Source: Streptomyces antibioticus (GTDB taxonomy: Bacteria; Actinomycetota; Actinomycetes; Streptomycetales; Streptomycetaceae). Taken from it: a DNA stretch of 64,000 nucleotides. The notes beneath the pieces were generated by a model, which did no database searches, was not told where the DNA came from, and saw only the letters and a program-made list of their open reading frames with translations. Positions 35,611 through 45,003 of the stretch are shown piece after piece. The stretch's first letter is position 1, and every line of letters begins with the position of its first letter. The translations under genes were made by a program, and so were the position numbers. The stretch is from NCBI RefSeq assembly GCF_001514065.1, contig NZ_KQ948434.1:124001-188000 (forward strand), given 5' to 3'.

Positions 35611-37830
35611 TCAGCCCTTTTCCAGGTACTGCTCCCTCTCCTCGTCCAAGAGAGCATCGAGCGCTGTGCGCAGAGCCGGAAGGTTCTTCAGCTCCGGATC
35701 CGCCTCCACCACCGCCACCGCCTCCTCCCGCGCCTCCGCGATGACCTCCTCGTCCTCGATGACGGCGAGGACCTTCAGGGAGGTGCGGGCGCCCGACTGG
35801 GCCTGGCCCAGGACGTCGCCCTCGCGGCGCTGCTCCAGGTCGATGCGGGAGAGCTCGAAGCCGTCCAGCGTCGACGCCACCGCGTTCAGGCGCTGGCGGG
35901 CGGCGCTGGCCTCCGGCATCTCCGTGACCAGGAGGCAGAGGCCCGCCGCGGAGCCTCGGCCCACCCGGCCGCGGAGCTGGTGGAGCTGGGAGACGCCGAA
36001 GCGGTCGGCGTCCATGATCACCATGGCGGTGGCGTTGGGGACGTTGACGCCGACCTCGATGACCGTGGTGGCGACCAGGACATGGGTCTCGCCGGCGGCG
36101 AAGCGGCGCATGACCGCGTCCTTGTCGTCGGGGTGCATACGGCCGTGCAGCACCTCGACCTTGAGGCCGTTCAGCGGGCCCTTGGCGAGCTGGTCGGCGA
36201 CCTCCAGGACGGCCAGCGGCGGGCGCTTCTCGGCCTCGTCCTCGGCGGACTTGCGGGCCTTCTTGGGGTCGGCGGGTTCGTCGATGGCGTCACCGATGCG
36301 AGGGCAGACGACGTACCCCTGATGGCCGTTCTCCACCTCCTCGCGCACCCGCTCCCAGGCGCGGGCCAGGAAGTGGGGCTTGTCGGCGGCCGGGACGACA
36401 TGGCTGGCGATCGGGGAGCGGCCGGCCGGGAGCTGGTCGAGGACCGAGGTCTCCAGGTCGCCGAAGACCGTCATCGCGACCGTGCGCGGGATGGGCGTGG
36501 CCGTCATCACGAGGAGGTGCGGGGGCTGTTTGCCCTTGCCGCGCAGGGCGTCGCGCTGCTCCACGCCGAAGCGGTGCTGTTCGTCGACGACGACCAGACC
36601 GAGGTCGTGGAACTGGACCTTGTCCTCGATCAGCGCGTGCGTGCCGATGACGATGCCGGCCTCGCCGGTGATCAGGTCGAGCAGTGCCTGTTTCCGCGCG
36701 GCCGCTCCCATGGAGCCGGTGAGCAGCACCACCTTGGTGGCGTGCTCGGCCCCGCCCAGCATCCCGCCCTCGGCCAGCTCGCCCATCATCTCGACGACGG
36801 AGCGGTGGTGCTGCTGGGCGAGGACCTCGGTGGGCGCGAGCATGGCGGCCTGCCCGCCGGCGTCGACGGTGGCGAGCATGGCGCGCAGGGCCACCATTGT
36901 CTTGCCCGATCCGACCTCTCCTTGCAGCAGCCGGTGCATCGGATGCTCCGTCGCCAGGTCGTCGAAGATCTCCTTGGAGACCTTCTGCTGGCCCTCCGTG
37001 AGGGTGAAGGGGAGGCGGTCGTCGAAGGCGGACAGGAGGCCGTCCGGCTTGGGGCGGCGGGCCACCGCCGGGAGCTGGGCGTCGGCGTGCCGGCGGCGGG
37101 CGAGGGCGACCTGGAGGACGAAGGCCTCGTCCCACTTGAGGCGGTCGCGGGCCTGGAGATAGTCGGCCTTGGTCCGCGGCTGGTGCATCTTGATGAGCGC
37201 TTCCGGCAAGGGCAGGAGCCCTCGACCTTCCCGGAGGGAGTCCGGGAGCGGATCGACCGCCTCCTGGGCGCTCGGCAGGACCGTCTGGATGGCCTTGCCG
37301 ATCTTCCAGGACTCCAGCTTGGCCGTGGCGGGGTAGATCGGGATGAGGGCGCCGGCCCAGGTCTCGACCGTCTCGTCGGCTTCTTCCGAGTCTCCGCGCA
37401 GCAACTCGTACGCCGGATGTGCCAGTTGGAGCCGGCGGTTGAAGACGGAGACCTTGCCCGCGAACATCGCGCGTGTGCCCGGCAGGAGCTCCTTGTGGGG
37501 CTTGTGGACGCCGTTGCCGAAGAAGACCAGTTGGAGGCGGCCGTTGCCGTCCGTGATGGTCACTTCGAGGCGCTGGCCCTTGCCTCGCGGGGCCTTGGCG
37601 GAGGCGAAGGTGTGCAGACGGGCGTCGGCGACCATGGCCACCACGGTGACGTGCTCGTCCATGGGGAGGTCGGCGAGGTGGGTGAGCTGGCCCCGCTCCT
37701 CGTATCTGCGCGGGTAGTGGTGCAGGAGGTCGCCGACGGTGTGCAGGCCGAGGTGCTCGGCCATCACCTTCGCGGTGGGTGGGCCGAGCACCTTTTTCAG
37801 TGGTTCTTCGAGTGCGGGCACGAGATCCAT
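35611..37830 (-). CDS. recG: ATP-dependent DNA helicase RecG
   Basis: Fork-reversal helicase. 739 aa from the ATG at 37830 (MDLVPALEEPLKKVLG). The N-terminal wedge (OB) domain is followed by helicase motifs: I GEVGSGKTMVALRAM, II DEQHRFG (DEQH box), III TATPIPRT, and V/VI in TTVIEVGVNVPNAT and QLRGRVGRG. The C terminus carries the RecG tail. Divergent from the Hsp90-like gene; the gap is 169 nt. Confidence 0.96.
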   Translation of the reverse strand: MDLVPALEEPLKKVLGPPTAKVMAEHLGLHTVGDLLHHYPRRYEERGQLTHLADLPMDEHVTVVAMVADARLHTFASAKAPRGKGQRLEVTITDGNGRLQLVFFGNGVHKPHKELLPGTRAMFAGKVSVFNRRLQLAHPAYELLRGDSEEADETVETWAGALIPIYPATAKLESWKIGKAIQTVLPSAQEAVDPLPDSLREGRGLLPLPEALIKMHQPRTKADYLQARDRLKWDEAFVLQVALARRRHADAQLPAVARRPKPDGLLSAFDDRLPFTLTEGQQKVSKEIFDDLATEHPMHRLLQGEVGSGKTMVALRAMLATVDAGGQAAMLAPTEVLAQQHHRSVVEMMGELAEGGMLGGAEHATKVVLLTGSMGAAARKQALLDLITGEAGIVIGTHALIEDKVQFHDLGLVVVDEQHRFGVEQRDALRGKGKQPPHLLVMTATPIPRTVAMTVFGDLETSVLDQLPAGRSPIASHVVPAADKPHFLARAWERVREEVENGHQGYVVCPRIGDAIDEPADPKKARKSAEDEAEKRPPLAVLEVADQLAKGPLNGLKVEVLHGRMHPDDKDAVMRRFAAGETHVLVATTVIEVGVNVPNATAMVIMDADRFGVSQLHQLRGRVGRGSAAGLCLLVTEMPEASAARQRLNAVASTLDGFELSRIDLEQRREGDVLGQAQSGARTSLKVLAVIEDEEVIAEAREEAVAVVEADPELKNLPALRTALDALLDEEREQYLEKG

Positions 37831-37876
37831 TGCACACCACGTCACTGACAATGCCGTATACGTCTCGCGAAACACC

Positions 37877-37906
37877 TGGTCAGGCGGGCTGTTCCGGCTT
37901 TAGGAT
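37877..37906 (+). promoter_or_regulatory. Candidate promoter of the Hsp90-like operon
   Basis: TGGTCA, an 18-nt spacer, then TAGGAT, resembling a Streptomyces vegetative promoter. It lies 94 nt upstream of the ATG in the 169-nt divergent gap with recG. No heat-shock element was identified. Confidence 0.45.
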
Positions 37907-37999
37907 GGCGCGCCTCCGGCCATCCCCTCCGCGGTCACCGCCCCACCGGGACCGCCCGACCCCGCGCCGTAGACCGTCCCCGCCCACGGCGCCGTTGCG

Positions 38000-39823
38000 A
38001 TGGACTCCCAGACCTCACAGGCATCCCAGGCTTCTCCGTCCCACACCTTCCAGGTCGACCTGCGTGGTCTGGTGGACCTGCTCTCCCATCACCTCTACTC
38101 CAGTCCGAGGGTCTATCTGCGCGAGCTGCTGCAGAACGCCGTGGACGCCATCACCGCGCGCCGGGCCGAACAGCCGGGCGCCCCGGCGGAAGTGCGGCTT
38201 TACGCGGCGGACGGCACCCTGCGGGTCGAGGACTCCGGCGTAGGGCTCACCGAGACGGACGTGCACGACCTGTTGGCGACCATCGGCCGCAGTTCGAAGC
38301 GGGCCGACGGGATCCAGGAGGCGCGGTCCGAGTTCCTGGGGCAGTTCGGCATCGGGCTGCTCGCCTGTTTCGTGGTGGCCGAGCGGATCCGGGTGGTCAG
38401 CCGCAGCGCCCGCACTCCGGACGCGGCGCCGGTGGAGTGGACGGCGAGCGACGACGGTTCGTACACCGTGCGGACGCTGGCGCCCGAGGCCCGGCCCGAG
38501 CCCGGCACCACCGTGCACCTGACGGCCCGGGCGGGGGCCGGGGAGTGGCTGGCGCCGGATCGGGTCCTGGAGCTGGCGCGGGACTTCGGCGCGCTGCTGC
38601 CGTACGACGTGCGGGTGGACGGCGAGGCGGTCACCGATCTGCCGGCGCCCTGGGACCGGTCCTACCCCTCCCCCGCGGGCCGAAGGGTGGCCCTGGCGCG
38701 GCACTGCCATGACCTGTTCGGGTTCACGCCGCTGGACGCGATCGAGCTGAACGTGCCGCTCGCGGGTGTCCGCGGGATGGCGTACGTCCTGCCGTCGGCG
38801 GTCAGTCCGGCGCAGCGGGCGACGCATCGCGTCCACCTCAAGGGGATGCTGCTGACCGAGCGGGCCGAACAGCTGCTTCCGGACTGGGCGTTCTTCGTGC
38901 GGTGCGTGCTCGACACGGACAGTCTGCGGCCCACCGCGTCGCGGGAGGCGCTGTACGAGGACGAGACGCTGGCCGCCGTACGGGAGGCGCTCGGGGAAAG
39001 GATTCGGTCCTGGCTGACGGGGCTCGCCGCGGGCGATCCGGAACGGCTGGCGGCGTTCTTGTCGGTGCACCACCTGGGCGTGAAATCGCTGGCGCGGCAC
39101 GACCCGGAGATGCTGCGCACGATGCTGCCGTGGCTGCCCTTCGAGACGACCGACGGGCCGCTGTCCCTGGAGGAGTTCGCGCGGCGGCACCCGGTCGTGC
39201 ACTTCACGCGGACCGTCGAGGAGTTCCGGCAGGTCGCGCCGATCGCGTCCGCGCAGGGCATCGGGGTGGTCAACGGCGGTTACACGTACGACAGCGACCT
39301 GGTCCAGGCGCTGCCGTCGGTGCGGCCGGGGACGGTGGTGGCGGAGCTGGACGCGGACACCGTGACCGCGCATCTGGACGCCGTCGACCCGGCGGAGGAG
39401 CTGGCGCTGGCCGGCTTCCTGGCCGCCGCGCGGGCCACGCTCGACCCGCTGGGCTGTGATGTCGTGCTGCGCGCCTTCCACCCGCTCACCGTGCCCGCCC
39501 TGCACCTGGACGACCGGGCCGCCCGCCACGAGCAGGCCCGCGCCGACGCCGAGGCGCAGGCGGACGACCTGTGGGCGGGCATCCTCGGCTCGCTGCGCGG
39601 GACCGCCCCGCGCGCGCGTCTGGTGCTCAACCACCTCAACCCGCTGATCCGGCGGATCAGTTCGCTGCACGGGCCGGAACTGATCGGCACCGCCACGGAG
39701 TCCCTGTACGGGCAGGCACTGCTGATGGCGCAGCGGCCGCTCAGGCCCGCGGACTCGGCGCTGCTGAACCGGGCCTTCATCGGACTGCTGGAGTGGGCGA
39801 CGAACGGCGAGGAGGGGCACTGA
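38000..39823 (+). CDS. Divergent Hsp90-family (HtpG-like) ATPase
   Basis: 607 aa, slightly shorter than HtpG. The GHKL ATPase core is intact: YLRELLQNAVDA (catalytic Glu42, Mg-binding Asn46), RVEDSGVGLTETDV (Asp78, Gly80/82), TIGRSSKR lid region, GQFGIGLLACFVVAERI (113-129) and GTTVHLTA. The middle domain has the conserved Arg315 in PTASREALYEDETL. The C-terminal third is highly divergent from HtpG and lacks a recognisable canonical dimer tail. It ends 1 nt into the next gene, so the two are translationally coupled. HSP90 family is certain; specific function is not. It is likely an accessory paralogue. Confidence 0.88.
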   Translation: MDSQTSQASQASPSHTFQVDLRGLVDLLSHHLYSSPRVYLRELLQNAVDAITARRAEQPGAPAEVRLYAADGTLRVEDSGVGLTETDVHDLLATIGRSSKRADGIQEARSEFLGQFGIGLLACFVVAERIRVVSRSARTPDAAPVEWTASDDGSYTVRTLAPEARPEPGTTVHLTARAGAGEWLAPDRVLELARDFGALLPYDVRVDGEAVTDLPAPWDRSYPSPAGRRVALARHCHDLFGFTPLDAIELNVPLAGVRGMAYVLPSAVSPAQRATHRVHLKGMLLTERAEQLLPDWAFFVRCVLDTDSLRPTASREALYEDETLAAVREALGERIRSWLTGLAAGDPERLAAFLSVHHLGVKSLARHDPEMLRTMLPWLPFETTDGPLSLEEFARRHPVVHFTRTVEEFRQVAPIASAQGIGVVNGGYTYDSDLVQALPSVRPGTVVAELDADTVTAHLDAVDPAEELALAGFLAAARATLDPLGCDVVLRAFHPLTVPALHLDDRAARHEQARADAEAQADDLWAGILGSLRGTAPRARLVLNHLNPLIRRISSLHGPELIGTATESLYGQALLMAQRPLRPADSALLNRAFIGLLEWATNGEEGH

Positions 39824-42771
39824 TGGGGGAGATCGCGGACTTCGACGCACTGCGCCGGGCGATGGCGGAGAACGGCGAGCAGCCGGAGGGCCCGGCCCGC
39901 AACGCGCGCGCGGAGCAGCTGCTGGCCGAGGCGGAGAAGCTGAACATCCCGCTCGCCGTGATCGAGGCGCTCGGACACCAGCTGAAGGTCTACAACTACA
40001 GCTCCGAGAAGGACAAGATGTTCGTCCCCTTCGCGCGTCTGCTGCGCATGTGGGACGAGCGGCCGGAGGACTTCGACGAGTACGAGACCCATTCGCTGCA
40101 CTGGGTCTTCAAGTGGATGTCGTCCGGGATGCTCGACCAGCCGCACATCCCGCTCGCCTCCATAGAGAAGTGGCTCGGCGAGATGGAGCACCGCTACCGG
40201 CTCGCCGGGCACTCCGAACGGGCGGTGCGCAGCGTCGAGTTCACCGTCGCCGCGCATGTCGGGGACACCGCGCGCGCGGAGCGGGCGTTCACCGCGTGGC
40301 TGGCCGCCGACCGGGACGCCATGGCCGACTGCCACGCGTGCGAGCTGAACGGGCAGGGCTGGTGGCGGGCGGAGCAGGGCCGGGACGCGGAGGCGCTGCG
40401 GCTGTGGGCGCCGGTCCTGGAGGGCGAGTTCACCTGCGCGCACGAGCCGCACACGGTCCTCGCCTCCTCCCTGGTCCCGCTGCTGCGGCTGGGCCGCCTG
40501 GACGAGGCGCGGGCCAACCATCTGCGGGGCTTCCGGCTGGTGCGGGCCATGGAGAGCATGCGCACCGCGTACGCCGACCATGTGGAGTTCTGCGCGCTGA
40601 CCGGCAACGAGGCCCGCGGTCTGGAGCTGCTCGCGGAGCGCCCGGCGTACTTCACGGACAGCGGGCATCCGCGCGGCAAGCTGGAGTTTCTGAGCGCGGT
40701 CACGCTGCTCATGGACCGGCTGACCGGCCTCGGCCTGGGCGACCGCCAGGTGCCGGGACCGGCAGGGCGGACGTGGACGGCCCGCGAACTCGCGGCACAC
40801 GCGCGCGCGGAGGCCCTTGACCTGGCCGGCCAGTTCGACCGGCGCAACGGCACGACGTACGTCAGCGACCGGGCACGGGCGCGTATGGCGCAGGAACCGC
40901 TGGTCGAGCGGCTGCCGTTGGGCGTGCGCGCCGCCCGCCAGGCCACCGCCCCGGTCGCGCCGCCCCCGCCCGCCGCACCGGAGACCGCCCTCACCGCCCT
41001 GATCTCCGAGGCCCGCCGCCTCTCCGACGGCCTCCAGCCGAACGCCGTGGAGGCGTGGGCGGCGGTCGCGCGGGCCGCGGAGGGCGTCGAGCTCGACCCG
41101 CGCGACCAGGCGGAGATCGTCGACCACCGGGCGATGGACCTGGGCCCCGCGGGCCTCGACCTGTTCGAGCACGCCGCCGAGCTCTACTCGGCGGCGGGTG
41201 ATCCGGGGGAGGCGCTCGCGGCACGCACGCGTGGGGCGTTCATGCGGGCCCTCGCCGGTGACGTGGAGGGCGCGCTGGCCGCGGTCGCGGGGCCCTACGA
41301 CGAGGCCCTCGCCCTGTACGCCGAGGACGGCACCGGCGTACGGCAGACGGCGTCGGTGCTGATGGGGCGGGCACGGATCCTGCTGCGGCGGGTGCAGGCG
41401 GCCGAGGAGGAGGGCGCCGTGCCGGCGTCGGTCCTGGCCGAGGCCGAGGCCGCCGTCCGGGAGGTGCTCGCCCTCGTCGACGGGCGGACCGGCGAGGACG
41501 TGCGGCTCGGCTCGCGGGACGCCGAGGCGCGGGCCATGCTCGCGGAGCTGGCGGCGTACGCCGGGGACCTGCCGAGGGCCGCCGGGCTGTTCGCGCGCGC
41601 CGCGGAGGGGTTCGTGTCGGCGGGGCTGCCGTGGTTCGCGGTGGAGTACCAGGCCAGGCTGGCCGGGCTCGCCCACCATCTCGGCGACGTCGGGCAGGCC
41701 GAGTGGGCGCTGCGGGCGGCCCTGACACACGGCGAGCCGTATCTGGAGGCCACCGGACGGGCCCAGCTGCACCTCCAGCTCGCCGAGGTGCTCGGCGGCA
41801 CGGGACAGCCGGAGGAGGCCGCCGAACAGGCCCTGGAGGCGGCGCACTGGGCCGACGAGGCCGGTGCCGGACCCACGCTCGGCGCCTGGGCGCGGCATCT
41901 GCTCGGCGGGTTCCTGCTGCGGCAGGGCCGGTGGGCCGAGGCGGCGGCGGTGCTGGAGTCGGCGCTGCCCGACCTGAGCGTCGACACGCACGGCGACGCC
42001 GCGGTCGTCCAGGCGCAGTGGTGGCTCGGCGACTGTCTGAGCGAGCTCGGTGAGCACCGCGAGGCCGCCGAGCACCGCCTGCGGGCCGCCGAGCTCGCCC
42101 GGGAGTGGCCGGAGCAGCAGGACCACGCGACGCTGGCCCACCTCGCCGGGGAGTCCCTCGGCGAGGCGGGACTGCCCGACGAGGCCGCCCGGGCGTACAC
42201 GCGCGCGGGCGAGCTGTGGCGCGAGGTCGGTGACGTGCACGGGCTGGTCCGCTCGCTGCGCGCCCGCGCGTGGCTGGCGCTGCGCGCGGAGGGCGGGCAG
42301 GACGAGGCCCGGGAGCTGATGGCGGAGGCGGTACGGGAGTGCGGGGAGGCGCTGGGCGCGGACTCCGTGGCCGACGAGGCCCGGCAGCGGCTCGTCGCCG
42401 AACTCGGGCACACCCATCGGCAGTACGGCGACCTGCTCGCCCGTTCGGCCGCCGAGGACGCCGAGGACGAGACGATCCAGGCCGCCCTGGAGGACGCCCT
42501 CGCCCAGATGACCGAGGCCATCGTGGTGTTCGCGTCCCTCGGCGACGACGCCCTGCACAGCCGCACCGGCGCCGAGCTCGCCGCGGGCTGGCTGGAGGCC
42601 GACCTCAGCCGCCCCGACCGCGCGGCGGCACGCGCGCGTGCGGTGCTGGCGGCGTACGAGGACTACGAGCCGTACGAGGCCCGTGGGGCGTACGACGAGG
42701 GCGAGGACGACGAGACGGCACAGGCGCGCTGCGCGGAGGCCCAGCAGATGCTCCAGGTCCTGGACGACTAG
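39823..42771 (+). CDS. Large TPR-repeat protein coupled to the Hsp90-like gene
   Basis: 982 aa. The ATG at 39823 overlaps the Hsp90-like stop (TGATG) with a GGAGGGG ribosome site just before. The N-terminal 130 residues have no family I know (YNYSSEKDKMFVPFARLLRMW). From about 140 to 960 the protein is alpha-helical with TPR-like repeats (LGRLDEARANHLRGF, AGDPGEALAARTRGA, LGEHREAAEHRLRAAELA). The middle (near 370-390) is a Pro/Ala linker. The C terminus is acidic. No enzymatic motif is seen. Palindrome CACGCGCGCGTG occurs at 42629-42640. By context it is the partner or co-chaperone of the Hsp90-like protein. Confidence 0.85.
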   Translation: MGEIADFDALRRAMAENGEQPEGPARNARAEQLLAEAEKLNIPLAVIEALGHQLKVYNYSSEKDKMFVPFARLLRMWDERPEDFDEYETHSLHWVFKWMSSGMLDQPHIPLASIEKWLGEMEHRYRLAGHSERAVRSVEFTVAAHVGDTARAERAFTAWLAADRDAMADCHACELNGQGWWRAEQGRDAEALRLWAPVLEGEFTCAHEPHTVLASSLVPLLRLGRLDEARANHLRGFRLVRAMESMRTAYADHVEFCALTGNEARGLELLAERPAYFTDSGHPRGKLEFLSAVTLLMDRLTGLGLGDRQVPGPAGRTWTARELAAHARAEALDLAGQFDRRNGTTYVSDRARARMAQEPLVERLPLGVRAARQATAPVAPPPPAAPETALTALISEARRLSDGLQPNAVEAWAAVARAAEGVELDPRDQAEIVDHRAMDLGPAGLDLFEHAAELYSAAGDPGEALAARTRGAFMRALAGDVEGALAAVAGPYDEALALYAEDGTGVRQTASVLMGRARILLRRVQAAEEEGAVPASVLAEAEAAVREVLALVDGRTGEDVRLGSRDAEARAMLAELAAYAGDLPRAAGLFARAAEGFVSAGLPWFAVEYQARLAGLAHHLGDVGQAEWALRAALTHGEPYLEATGRAQLHLQLAEVLGGTGQPEEAAEQALEAAHWADEAGAGPTLGAWARHLLGGFLLRQGRWAEAAAVLESALPDLSVDTHGDAAVVQAQWWLGDCLSELGEHREAAEHRLRAAELAREWPEQQDHATLAHLAGESLGEAGLPDEAARAYTRAGELWREVGDVHGLVRSLRARAWLALRAEGGQDEARELMAEAVRECGEALGADSVADEARQRLVAELGHTHRQYGDLLARSAAEDAEDETIQAALEDALAQMTEAIVVFASLGDDALHSRTGAELAAGWLEADLSRPDRAAARARAVLAAYEDYEPYEARGAYDEGEDDETAQARCAEAQQMLQVLDD

Positions 42772-42777
42772 CGGCGA

Positions 42778-42793
42778 GCCCCGTCGGCGGGGC
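42778..42793. terminator. Short hairpin between the TPR and DhaL genes
   Basis: GCCCCG-tcgg-CGGGGC, in the 24-nt gap between two convergent genes. A short but perfect stem. Confidence 0.5.
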
Positions 42794-42795
42794 GG

Positions 42796-44481
42796 CTACT
42801 CGACCCCGATGAGGAGCAGCGCCCCCTGCCGTCCGCCCCGGTACACCACCGTGTCGACGGCGAGGTACGCCTCACGCACGCGTGCTTCGAGGTGGTCGGC
42901 GATGGAGTCGGGGGCCTCGTCGCCGAGGACGAGGGTCACGAGCTCGCCGCCCGCCGACAGCATGCGGTCCAGGACGGTCTCGGCCGCGGAGGTGACGTCA
43001 GAGCCGATCACGGCCACGTCGCCGTCGATGAGGCCGAGGACGTCGCCCGCTTCACAGATGCCGGCCAGGGTCCAGGACTGGCGTTCGGCGACGGCGACCT
43101 CGGCGTAGCGGGTGGCGCCGGCGGCCGAGGTCATCGAGACGACGTCCTCGTCGAAGCGGCGTCCGGGTTCGTGCACGGCGAGCGCGGCGATGCCCTGGAC
43201 CGCGGAACGGGTCGGGATCAGGGCGACCCGGATGCCCTCGGTGCGGGCCTGCTCGGCCGCGGCGGCCGCGGTGTGGCGCAGGTCGGCGTCGTTGGGCAGC
43301 AGCACGACCTCGCGCGCGTGGGCCCGTCGTACGGCCTCGACGATCTCTCCGCTCGCGGGCGGCTCCCCGGGGCGCGCGAGCACGGTGGTGGCGCCCGCCT
43401 CCGTGTAGAGCCCGGCCAGCCCCTCGCCGGGCACGACGGCGACGACGGCCCGCTGCACCCGCTCCCGGGGCGGCCGCTCGCCCCCGCGCGTGTGGACGTC
43501 ACCGAGCGCGAAGTGCGTGATCCGGATGCGGTACGGCCGCCCCGCCTCGACGCCCGCCTCCACGGCCGCGCCCGCGTCGTCGACATGCACATGGACGTTC
43601 CACAGCCCGTCGCCCCCGACGACGACGAGCGAGTCCCCCAGGGCGTCGAGGCGGGTCCTCAGCCGGGCCACGGCCGCGTCCTCGGCCTCCAGGAGGTAGA
43701 TCACCTCGAAGGCGGGCCCATCGGCTTCCGCGGGCGCGTCCGCGCACTCGTCCACGGCGACCATGGCCGCCGTGTCGGAAACGGCGTCCATGCGCGCGTG
43801 CCCGGCGGGAGCAGCCGCCACCGCCCTCGGCGCCTCCCCGGTGAACGTCTCCACCAGCGCCCCGAGCACCGCCACCAGCCCCCGGCCGCCCGCGTCGACC
43901 ACCCCGGCCCGCTCCAGGACCGCCAGCTGCCCCGGGGTCGCCACGAGCGCCGCCCGGGCCCCTTCGTAGGCGGCCCGCGCGACCGCCCCGCAGTCACCCT
44001 CGCTCCCCTCGGCGGCGTCGGCCGCGGCCGAGGCGACGGACAGGACCGTGCCCTCCACCGGGTGGGCGACGGCCTCGCGCGCGGAGTCGGCCGCGCGGCG
44101 CAGCGCGAGACGGAGACCGGTCCCGTCTGTGTGAGACGCCTCACGGTCGTCGGCGAGGACCTGGGCCATACCGCGCAGCAGCTGGGCGAGGATCGTCCCG
44201 GAGTTCCCGCGGGCGCCTATGAGGGCGCCGTGCGCCATCGCGCGGGCCGCGTCGGCCAGCGAGGGCCGGCCGCTCTCGTCGTAGGCGGTGAAGACGGCCT
44301 CGACGGCCGCCGCCGCGGACTCCGCGGTCAGGTACAGGTTGGTGCCGGTGTCGCCGTCGGCCACCGGATAGACATTGATCGCGTCGATCTCCTCGCGCGC
44401 CCGCCCGAGCGCCTCCAGCGCGAGACCGCACCAGGTGCGCACCGCGAGAGCATCGAAGAATGTCTGCGGCACCTGCGCCAC
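42796..44481 (-). CDS. DhaL-domain (DAK2/FakA-like) kinase
   Basis: 561 aa. The start is the GTG at 44481 with AAGGAGG 5 nt upstream; the open frame extends 155 codons further without support. The N-terminal DhaL nucleotide domain has INVYPVADGDTGTNLYLT (metal-binding Asp residues) and GALIGARGNSGTILAQLLRG. The middle and C-terminal domains (from about residue 240) match fatty acid kinase FakA and DegV-like architecture. FakA phosphorylates FakB-bound fatty acids; no FakB gene is nearby. Divergent from rpmB. Confidence 0.85.
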   Translation of the reverse strand: MAQVPQTFFDALAVRTWCGLALEALGRAREEIDAINVYPVADGDTGTNLYLTAESAAAAVEAVFTAYDESGRPSLADAARAMAHGALIGARGNSGTILAQLLRGMAQVLADDREASHTDGTGLRLALRRAADSAREAVAHPVEGTVLSVASAAADAAEGSEGDCGAVARAAYEGARAALVATPGQLAVLERAGVVDAGGRGLVAVLGALVETFTGEAPRAVAAAPAGHARMDAVSDTAAMVAVDECADAPAEADGPAFEVIYLLEAEDAAVARLRTRLDALGDSLVVVGGDGLWNVHVHVDDAGAAVEAGVEAGRPYRIRITHFALGDVHTRGGERPPRERVQRAVVAVVPGEGLAGLYTEAGATTVLARPGEPPASGEIVEAVRRAHAREVVLLPNDADLRHTAAAAAEQARTEGIRVALIPTRSAVQGIAALAVHEPGRRFDEDVVSMTSAAGATRYAEVAVAERQSWTLAGICEAGDVLGLIDGDVAVIGSDVTSAAETVLDRMLSAGGELVTLVLGDEAPDSIADHLEARVREAYLAVDTVVYRGGRQGALLLIGVE

Positions 44482-44737
44482 CTGCGCCTCCTTGGACTGC
44501 TGGACGTGGACGCAGCGTAGACCCCGGGGAGGTGTCCACCGGAAGAGGGCCGGGAGCAGGGCCCTGAGCAGCCATGGTAGTTTCGTTCTACTGGCGCAGT
44601 CGTTGTATGCTGCTCCGGTTGCCCGATCCGATCGGGCCATTCCCCTGGCAGCGCCACTCAGATCTCTGATCCTACGATCTCGATCCCGGCTTGCCGGGAT
44701 CCAACCGTAAGTGCATCTGAAGTCTTTGGAGTGACCC

Positions 44738-44923
44738 GTGGCTGCCAACTGCGACGTCTGCGGCAAGGGGCCGGGCTTCGGCAACAACATCTCGCACTCG
44801 CACCGCCGTACGTCCCGTCGCTGGAACCCCAACATCCAGCGCGTGCGTACCGTGGTCGGCGGGACGCCGAAGCGCGTGAACGCTTGCACCTCGTGCATCA
44901 AGGCCGGCAAGGTCTCGCGCTGA
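44738..44923 (+). CDS. rpmB: 50S ribosomal protein L28, zinc-binding form
   Basis: 61 aa. The GTG start follows TTGGAGTG. CDVC and CTSC form the zinc site, so this is the C+ paralogue. [19 protein letters not shown] is the standard L28 core. It is monocistronic, followed by a terminator. A cysteine-free paralogue probably exists elsewhere in the genome, but that cannot be seen here. Confidence 0.96.
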   Translation: MAANCDVCGKGPGFGNNISHSHRRTSRRWNPNIQRVRTVVGGTPKRVNACTSCIKAGKVSR

Positions 44924-44964
44924 CGCACAGCTAAGCGCGCGGCCACTGCTGGTTCGCTGCACTG

Positions 44965-44997
44965 AGCCGGTCCACCGAGAGGTGGGCCGGCTTTTTG
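44965..44997 (+). terminator. Terminator of rpmB
   Basis: A 12-bp stem (AGCCGGTCCACC/GGTGGGCCGGCT, one G-U pair) with loop GAGA and a downstream T-run. A classical intrinsic terminator. Confidence 0.9.
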
Positions 44998-45003
44998 CCG
45001 TAC

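Noticed and set aside
35443-37848. An 801-aa plus-strand open frame over recG
   Set aside because: It is antisense to RecG with all helicase motifs intact on the minus strand.
39280-42558. A 1092-aa minus-strand open frame opposite the Hsp90-like and TPR genes
   Set aside because: It is an antisense shadow of GC-rich coding DNA, with no family match and a low-complexity composition. The plus-strand frames have clear domains.
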